The position numbers and the translations under genes were made by a program. 64,000 nt of DNA from Leptolyngbya sp. PCC 7375. Lineage in GTDB: Bacteria > Cyanobacteriota > Cyanobacteriia > Phormidesmidales > Phormidesmidaceae. The DNA is taken from assembly GCF_000316115.1 (NCBI RefSeq), contig NZ_JH993797.1:6049961-6113960 (forward strand). The letters run 5' to 3'. The notes below the pieces were generated by a model that was not told the origin of the DNA, did not search any database, and saw only the letters and a program-made list of their open reading frames with translations. Positions 58,757 through 64,000 of the stretch are shown piece after piece. Within the stretch, counting starts at the first letter, position 1. Every line of letters starts with the position of its first letter.

Positions 58757-59710
58757 CTAAACAAGGTCAATGTCACCAACCATATCGAGCCGCTTGTAGT
58801 CGCTCAAATTTAAATAGGTTTCGGCCATCGTGTCGGCAATATCTGGAGAAATCCATCCCAACTGTCGTAAAACATGGAGAGCCGCCGCATATTTAGCCCG
58901 CTTAGAGCCATCCACGACCTTCAGGGCTACCCCCAAGCCTTCCCCTACTCGACTAATACATTGAATCCCCTCTGCCCCAGACTTACTGAGGATTTCGCCA
59001 TGGGTCAAGCACATTAATTCCGTATCAAATCCTCCGGGGCCTGACACCATCTCCGGATGGTGTGTCATGGCTCGCACAACTCGCTCCATCTCCAGGTTTT
59101 CTCCCGACGCCAATTTGGCATACAGCGTTGCCATTTGTCGCAGCTGCATGAAATAGGTGGGAGCACCACAGTCATCGTGGGCGCAAATAAACTCGTCAGA
59201 TGGCATTCCCAATAAATTGGCAAAGCGATTGAGAATCAGCTGTTGCAAAGGATGATTGCGGTTCAGATAGGTATTGACTTCCCATCCTTGCTGTTTACAG
59301 CATGCCAGCATGCCCGCATGCTTACCCGAACAGTTGTGTTCTAACGGGCTCTTCTTGCCATCGGGCACCGGACATCGTAAACACGTAGGTTCTAAATCAG
59401 CACGCCACAAAATGCCAAATACTTGCCGGGCCTGGTGGGTCAGGCCTTTGTGAGAACCACAGATAATGGCCAAGTCTTTGTCAGTAAGCTTAAACGCATC
59501 CAAAGCCCCTGTAGATGCAATAGCCATCGCTTGGAAGGGCTTCAGGGCAGAACGTATAAAGCTGGCATTATCTGCATCACCAGCTCCTGATAGTAGTCTC
59601 CCGCGACTATCAGCCACTGCCGCGTGGACCTGATGAACAGACTCGACAATCCCTTCTCTCAACAGTTGGACTGCCAATGGAGTAGTGGAGATACGGCTTG
59701 GCCTAGGCAT
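58757..59710 (-). CDS. Asparaginase (Rhizobium-type)
   Basis: A 317-residue asparaginase of the type hydrolysing L-asparagine to aspartate and ammonia, unrelated to E. coli type II. Motifs include GDADNASFIRSALKPFQAMA (about residues 43-62), ICGSHKG (about 83-89), HNCSGKHAGMLACC (about 124-137) and HDDCGAPTYFM (about 177-187). These match the serine/lysine/cysteine active-site region of this family. The stop is 131 bp from the tRNA 5' end and the gene is on the same strand. Full length. Confidence 0.88.
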   Translation of the reverse strand: MPRPSRISTTPLAVQLLREGIVESVHQVHAAVADSRGRLLSGAGDADNASFIRSALKPFQAMAIASTGALDAFKLTDKDLAIICGSHKGLTHQARQVFGILWRADLEPTCLRCPVPDGKKSPLEHNCSGKHAGMLACCKQQGWEVNTYLNRNHPLQQLILNRFANLLGMPSDEFICAHDDCGAPTYFMQLRQMATLYAKLASGENLEMERVVRAMTHHPEMVSGPGGFDTELMCLTHGEILSKSGAEGIQCISRVGEGLGVALKVVDGSKRAKYAAALHVLRQLGWISPDIADTMAETYLNLSDYKRLDMVGDIDLV

Positions 59711-59841
59711 AAATTTTGATTGAAACAGCTAGAAAATGACGATATATAAGATATACAAAGATACCGGACCATCTGAACCGGGATCAGAATACACCGATAA
59801 AAACTGAATACCTGACTTATCTTGGCAAAACAGGAAAATAG

Positions 59842-60339
59842 TTAGAGGAGCGACCACCCCAGAATACTGGTTGCCAGGCAGCTGGCTATGATACCAAAGG
59901 TTTTTCTCAGGCGACTTAAAATTGGTTTCACCTGGTAATCCACGATCAGGCAATCGCGATTGAATACATCATCAGGTTTAGTCCATATCTGACCGTCATA
60001 CCAACCCGATTCTTCGTAGGGCAGGTCCCTGGTTTGCAAGCGATGACCCACATGGGACCAACCCACATAAAGCTGTAGCAATGTTAGCGTTGGTATCACT
60101 AAAGCTCCCAGTGAGGCACTCATCAAAAACTGAGTCAAAAATTTGGTTGGAGCAAAACTGGCAGCGGCAATCGGTGCGGAGACTAACCAACTGAGCCCCC
60201 AAACCACTAGAACAGGGACGGTGTAACCACGCAAACTACGGGCACCCCAGCTATAAAACCAGGACTCCCGCATTTCCTCATATTCTCGAATAGGTAGCTG
60301 CTCAGCAGGAACAGGACAGCGTGGTGCAGAGCGTTTCAT
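59842..60339 (-). CDS. CGLD27 family membrane protein
   Basis: A 165-residue protein with the family motifs CPVPAEQLPIREYEEM (about residues 7-22), ESWFYSW (about 24-30), two to three spans, LYVGWSHVGHRL and YEESGWYDGQIWTKPDD (about 108-124), with DYQVKPILSRL near the end. CGLD27 (conserved in the green lineage and diatoms) proteins are linked to photosynthesis, but their exact role is unknown. The start at 60339 (MKRSAP) is preferred over 60345. It lies between rsfS and the asparaginase gene on one strand, a common cyanobacterial order. Confidence 0.88.
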   Translation of the reverse strand: MKRSAPRCPVPAEQLPIREYEEMRESWFYSWGARSLRGYTVPVLVVWGLSWLVSAPIAAASFAPTKFLTQFLMSASLGALVIPTLTLLQLYVGWSHVGHRLQTRDLPYEESGWYDGQIWTKPDDVFNRDCLIVDYQVKPILSRLRKTFGIIASCLATSILGWSLL

Positions 60340-60392
60340 GGCCAATGGTTACGTTTTAATAACTTCATCATAGGATAAGCACTCGCTTTGAC

Positions 60393-60833
60393 CTATTGCC
60401 CCATGCTAGGGGGGGGCGTAGGAATAAACTCAATGCGCTTAACGTGGCCCCAGAATGCCTCAAGATCGTAGTATTCGCGCTCACGTGGCTGAAAAATGTG
60501 GGCAATGACGTCACCATAGTCATAAATCACCCATTTCCCTTCTCCAACGCCCTCTATACGTAGAGGAGAGCGGCCATGGTCCGTTTCGATGGTGGACTCA
60601 ATGGAGCGGGCGATCGCACGAACCTGGACATTGGTAAACCCGGTGGCAATTACAAAGTAATCAGCTAGATAGGAGGCATCGCCCACCTGTAGGATAGAAA
60701 TATCCTCTGCTTTTCGGTCATCGGCGGCATTGGCAATGGCTGTCGCCAGCTCTAATGCCTTTTCGTCTATTTGTTCCGTTGCGATCGCATCTACACTATT
60801 TCCTGATGTATCCAATCTAAGTGCCTCAGTCAA
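60393..60833 (-). CDS. rsfS: Ribosomal silencing factor RsfS
   Basis: A 146-residue protein that binds L14 and stops subunit joining under starvation. The family core is clear: ALELATAIANAADDRKAEDI, ADYFVIATGFTNVQVRAIAR, PLRIEGVGEGKWVIYDYGDV, and the final HIFQPREREYYDLEAFW. The N-terminal about 20 residues and C-terminal PTPPP tail are extras. It probably heads the operon with the CGLD27 gene. Confidence 0.94.
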   Translation of the reverse strand: MTEALRLDTSGNSVDAIATEQIDEKALELATAIANAADDRKAEDISILQVGDASYLADYFVIATGFTNVQVRAIARSIESTIETDHGRSPLRIEGVGEGKWVIYDYGDVIAHIFQPREREYYDLEAFWGHVKRIEFIPTPPPSMGQ

Positions 60834-60996
60834 AGATAATAAGCTCCCTCATCAAATCAACAATATCTACACGGTAATGCAAATTATTTGAAGCAGAACA
60901 CATTAAGCAATTCTGCGGTCAATAGTGTAACGAGGTGTAATACATTACCAGTGGGTGTACCTAATGGCCATTACCAATGTCAAACTTTGGCATCAT

Positions 60997-61040
60997 AGGG
61001 GATAATCCATCTGATTTTAGGGGATAATCCATCTGATTTA
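60997..61040. repeat. 22-bp tandem duplication upstream of the HEAT-repeat gene
   Basis: AGGGGATAATCCATCTGATTT occurs at 60997-61017 and 61019-61039, with a period of 22 bp. It lies 31 bp before the next start codon, so it is probably in the promoter or leader. Confidence 0.88.
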
Positions 61041-61070
61041 GAAAGTGAACCTATATGAGGAAGCGCTGTT

Positions 61071-61922
61071 ATGGCGACGCAAGCAGGGATAGGCGTATTA
61101 ATTGGATTAGGGATCGGTTCGGGTGTAACCGCCTTCTTAATGCAACGCATTATTCGTCGCCAGGATAATGCCTTACAGCAATCCATTAATCGCTTGAACC
61201 GCATCCAGGAAGATCATGCCCAAGATTTAAATGCAGCCCTGGAAAAGATGGCCGCTGACTACGAACAGCAATTGGCAGCCAAAATTGAGCGTTACCAAGA
61301 CACCCATGAAGAACAACTCACCGAGCTAGACGCCGAATACGAAGCGCGTATTGCAGCATTGACCAGCATTGGCTTTCAAGAGGAAACCAATGCCGTGCCA
61401 GAAACGATGGCAGATGCAGTCAACGAGGTTTCAGCGCCCCCAATTGAAGCCACTCAACCCATTCCAGAACAAACCTTTACACCCATTCCAGATCCCTGGG
61501 CAGAGAGCAACAATCCACCTGGAACCATATCTGAACCCGTTGCACCACCAGAGACAGTGGCCACAACCCCGGTTGAGACAACGACCGCTCGTGGCCAGCC
61601 CAACGCCAGCCATGATCCTCAACTGACTCAAACCGTAGCTGAACTAGGTAAAACCGCCGCCCTCAATCGTAAGGAAGCTATTCGCGCTGTCCCCCAGCTT
61701 GGCAAGCTCACCAAAGATGCCGATGCTGATGTTCGTCTAGCAGCCATTACAGCCCTTCAACAATCTGGTTCCATCAAGGCAATTCCCTTTCTGCGGCAGG
61801 CACTTAGAGATACTGACAGCCGTGTTGTAGCTGCTGCCAGTGCCGCCCTCAATCGCTTTAAAGGCAGCAAGAAACCTGCGCCAAAAGCTAAAAAAACTAA
61901 CAAAACCAAACGTCGTCGATAA
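61071..61922 (+). CDS. Membrane-anchored coiled-coil protein with HEAT repeats
   Basis: A 283-residue protein. One N-terminal span (GVLIGLGIGSGVTAFLMQ, about residues 7-24) is followed by a coiled coil (about 30-95), a Pro/Thr/Glu-rich linker (about 110-185) and a C-terminal HEAT-repeat domain (RKEAIRAVPQLGKL, DADVRLAAITALQQSG, IPFLRQALRDTDSRVVAAAS), ending in a Lys/Arg-rich tail. It probably binds a protein partner on the cytoplasmic side. Family function unknown. Confidence 0.8.
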   Translation: MATQAGIGVLIGLGIGSGVTAFLMQRIIRRQDNALQQSINRLNRIQEDHAQDLNAALEKMAADYEQQLAAKIERYQDTHEEQLTELDAEYEARIAALTSIGFQEETNAVPETMADAVNEVSAPPIEATQPIPEQTFTPIPDPWAESNNPPGTISEPVAPPETVATTPVETTTARGQPNASHDPQLTQTVAELGKTAALNRKEAIRAVPQLGKLTKDADADVRLAAITALQQSGSIKAIPFLRQALRDTDSRVVAAASAALNRFKGSKKPAPKAKKTNKTKRRR

Positions 61923-62010
61923 GATATCTGCAACTCAGCTTGAGCCAAACTACGCTTGCTGCCATCATAGGCAAAGGTTTTAACCCGCTTTGCTATACGA
62001 GGATGCCTGC

Positions 62011-62430
62011 ATGACTAAAGCAATCATGGAAACCGCAAAGGGAACTATCGCTATCGACTTTTTCGATAGCGATGCTCCCAATACAGTTGCAAACTTTGTC
62101 AAACTTGCCAAAGACGGATTCTACGACGGGCTCAATTTCCACCGCGTCATCCCCAACTTTATGATTCAGGGCGGTTGTCCCAATGGTACTGGTACTGGTG
62201 GCCCTGGCTATAAAATCAAGTGTGAAATCAACCCTAACAAGCACGAGGCAGGCAGTCTATCTATGGCCCATGCCGGTCGTGATACAGGAGGTAGTCAGTT
62301 CTTTATATGCCATTCTCCTCAACCTCACCTTGATGGAGTTCACACAGTCTTTGGTAAAACCACAGATATGGATGTTGTTAATGCCATTAAGGGTGGCGAT
62401 AAGATAGTGTCCGTGACCATTCAAGACTAA
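62011..62430 (+). CDS. Peptidyl-prolyl cis-trans isomerase, cyclophilin type
   Basis: A 139-residue single-domain cyclophilin. It has FDFF-type start (KGTIAIDFFDSDAPNTVANF), FHRVIPNFMIQGG (about residues 46-58), GSLSMAHAGRDTGGSQFFIC (about 81-100) and HLDGVHTVFGK (about 107-117), including the catalytic Arg in FHRV and the FxxxxG/Q-F motif. The ATG at 62011 is preferred over 61990, as the seven extra residues are foreign to the family. A strong terminator follows. Confidence 0.93.
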   Translation: MTKAIMETAKGTIAIDFFDSDAPNTVANFVKLAKDGFYDGLNFHRVIPNFMIQGGCPNGTGTGGPGYKIKCEINPNKHEAGSLSMAHAGRDTGGSQFFICHSPQPHLDGVHTVFGKTTDMDVVNAIKGGDKIVSVTIQD

Positions 62431-62482
62431 AATTATTGCTTTGGTGGACCCCAGCCGCTAATAGATTAATAGTTTTAAGCTA

Positions 62483-62528
62483 CAGCCCTGTCTTTTCATG
62501 ACCAATGAAGAGACAGGGCTGGTTTTTT
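62483..62528 (+). terminator. Rho-independent terminator after the cyclophilin gene
   Basis: An 11-bp perfect stem CAGCCCTGTCT/AGACAGGGCTG with a 17-base loop, followed by GTTTTTT. It lies 52 bp after the stop. Confidence 0.9.
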
Positions 62529-62972
62529 AGAGGCCCATCAATATGTAATACCAAATTAGTCAGAATCACGTATAAGTCAATAGGTCAGTCAATGCATCTA
62601 AAACAAACGCCATAATTTTCCGTTCAATTAATTGAACGGTTCAATAGAACACATCTGCATAGAGTGTTCGAGAGTAGGATGGTTAACCAAGCCCCACAGA
62701 GTTTACTAACAATAGAGAGATTAATCTCAAACTCCTATTGTGCAATGTGCTATCTCTTCATTTTTGGCCGATATGTTATTCAGATCTCTGTTTTTAAATG
62801 ATTTTATTTCCTCTCATTCTTCTCATTAAATGCAGTCTTTTGTCTTATATTTCTCATCTTTAGAGAGATATCTAAATACCGAGTGATTTAACCCTGTTTT
62901 TGTCTTGCATTATCAGGATTTCTACGATTAGTATAGCTGTAAGATTCGTAATCTTTAACACAGCGTATTCCC
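62529..62972. other. AT-rich spacer with a 20-bp palindrome
   Basis: About 440 bp without a convincing gene. CCGTTCAATTAATTGAACGG at 62620-62639 is a perfect 20-bp palindrome, with half of it repeated just after (TTCAATAGAAC). It could be an operator for the downstream gene. Nothing else seen. Confidence 0.6.
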
Positions 62973-63068
62973 ATGGCTAACATCAAAAAAACACTCAGTA
63001 TTGTATTGAGGATGGCAAGAACTATCGGAGTCGCTTTTGGTGATTGGAAAACGGGTTTTTCCTTATAG
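62973..63068 (+). CDS. Possible 31-aa small protein
   Basis: A short ORF reading MANIKKTLSIVLRMARTIGV then AFGDWKTGFSL. It would form a basic amphipathic helix. It lies 17 bp before the next gene on the same strand. No strong ribosome site. It may be a leader peptide or chance. Confidence 0.25.
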   Translation: MANIKKTLSIVLRMARTIGVAFGDWKTGFSL

Positions 63069-63085
63069 TTTTTTGATGAATAGTC

Positions 63086-64000
63086 ATGGTTGAGATACCT
63101 TGTGATTCCCCGCCAGCTTCAGAAAAACTGAATATTGACCTACTTAAAATTTGGCTGATCCGCTATCTGCCCAAGCTGGGATTAATCTCTTTGCAAGCCC
63201 ATAGCCATGTGAAGGCACGTCTTGCTGTTGCCGTGTCAGCAGAAGCCCGTCAAGAAACCCGTAGAAAAGTTTTGGGAAACCTAACAGCCCACTGCACAAT
63301 GTCAGGGTTAAGGGCGCAATATCTGATGATGGATAGCCATATGCCATTGCAAATTCTTGAAGCTCAAAAAATCACTCATCAGATAGTGGCTATCTATCAA
63401 TACTTAATGGAAGCCTATGTGAGAGATTTTGTATTTGCCCCGGTCTTACACCATTTGCACACCATTGATAGTAAACAGGTAGTTGCACTTCAGATACTGC
63501 CCAAGTTTCATGGATTGATGCAAGGATTAGCGCCGTTGCTCAAGGGTTTACAATCTCTGATTTCAACATCTACTAATCTTCGTGCCATTGGCTTTTTAAG
63601 TACACAGATTCATCTATCTCGACAACGGATCTTAAGTCGTTTAGATGTTTATGAGCGCATCTGGCTCTCTCCATATTTGCAATTGACTGAAGAACTGCTG
63701 TGTATGCCTTGGCAGCGCGTATGCATAGCAGCCGGCAACCATTCACCCAACAGCCCGGCAGCGGCACTTGTGACCAAAATGTTGCCCCTGACGGAACCTA
63801 TCGCCAGTGCGGTTTATCATCGGGCATTACGCACTTTTCCAAATCATGTTAGTCGTCAGGGTTGCATCCAGTCAGATCCGGTACAAACCTCCAGTGTTCG
63901 CGATCTGAGCATGTTTCAAACCTACATCTGGCTCTCTTTGCTGGAGGGCAATATATCGGTTATTAAAAATGAGCTTCTGCCTCTATGTCTTCTAGTCTTC
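63086..64000 (+). CDS. Unknown protein (3' end outside window)
   Basis: The frame from the ATG at 63086 is open to the window end (305 codons). The protein is mostly helical, soluble and rich in Leu, His and Gln (for example ITHQIVAIYQYLMEAYVRDF; LTEELLCMPWQRVCIAAGNH). It has no signal peptide, membrane span or motif I know. The upstream palindrome and small ORF may belong to its control. Confidence 0.7.
   Translation, partial: MVEIPCDSPPASEKLNIDLLKIWLIRYLPKLGLISLQAHSHVKARLAVAVSAEARQETRRKVLGNLTAHCTMSGLRAQYLMMDSHMPLQILEAQKITHQIVAIYQYLMEAYVRDFVFAPVLHHLHTIDSKQVVALQILPKFHGLMQGLAPLLKGLQSLISTSTNLRAIGFLSTQIHLSRQRILSRLDVYERIWLSPYLQLTEELLCMPWQRVCIAAGNHSPNSPAAALVTKMLPLTEPIASAVYHRALRTFPNHVSRQGCIQSDPVQTSSVRDLSMFQTYIWLSLLEGNISVIKNELLPLCLLVF

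Overview
The window is a cyanobacterial chromosome segment. The evidence is the frequent HIP1-type octamer GCGATCGC, a CobA-HemD fusion, PedR-like and CGLD27-family genes, two-partner-secretion/CHAT/CHASE2/DUF928 genes, PEP-CTERM proteins, Uma2 and DUF4058 genes, and intergenic palindromes typical of filamentous cyanobacteria. A Leptolyngbya-like lineage is plausible, but the genus cannot be fixed from the sequence alone. There is no rRNA operon and no CRISPR array; one initiator tRNA-Met is present.

Region 1 (about 1-20,200) is an accessory island set into an ABC-transporter locus. The ABC-2 permease (688-1461) and an ABC ATPase (18778-19779) lie on the same strand about 17 kb apart. The start of the permease gene is repeated at 17501-17561 (61 bp with one mismatch), so the DNA between the two copies looks like an inserted island. 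It carries a DUF4058 gene and a type I restriction-modification locus in the unusual order hsdR - MNT/HEPN toxin-antitoxin - hsdS - pentapeptide protein - PD-(D/E)XK-like nuclease - TOPRIM-like protein - hsdM. The locus is broken twice. An IS4-family element, itself split by a serine-recombinase element, sits in codon 28 of hsdR with a 9-bp target duplication. An IS1634-like element sits in hsdS with a 6-bp duplication. Removing the insertions restores uninterrupted hsdR (914 aa) and hsdS (539 aa) frames.

Region 2 (20,000-27,100) holds a 47-aa gene with its own terminator, a universal stress protein, a MITE-like element next to cobA-hemD, coaE, a small ABM-like protein, a large membrane/coiled-coil/TPR protein and a DUF4870 protein. 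Region 3 (27,300-37,150) is a typical cyanobacterial surface/signalling cluster: CHASE2 hybrid histidine kinase, DUF928 protein, TPR-CHAT protease-like protein and, divergently, a filamentous-hemagglutinin-type TpsA exoprotein. No TpsB pore is in the window. Region 4 (37,180-41,900) is a second accessory patch: an unknown 240-aa protein, an XRE-ImmA/IrrE regulator-peptidase and a Uma2 nuclease in one operon, a pair of small XRE regulators with candidate operators, and a PD-(D/E)XK-like protein.

Region 5 (41,900-64,000) is mainly core genome: DUF554, DUF362, clpC, rimI, lysA, cdaA (c-di-AMP synthesis), a PedR-like regulator, hisS, a GNAT enzyme, arsM, a PEP-CTERM protein, sdhB, an exported peroxiredoxin, tRNA-fMet, asparaginase, CGLD27, rsfS, a HEAT-repeat protein, a cyclophilin and a partial gene of unknown function at the right edge. 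Intergenic spacers repeatedly contain short perfect tandem duplications (13-22 bp, and one of 72 bp) and two long perfect palindromes with the shared centre CGTTCCATGGAACG.
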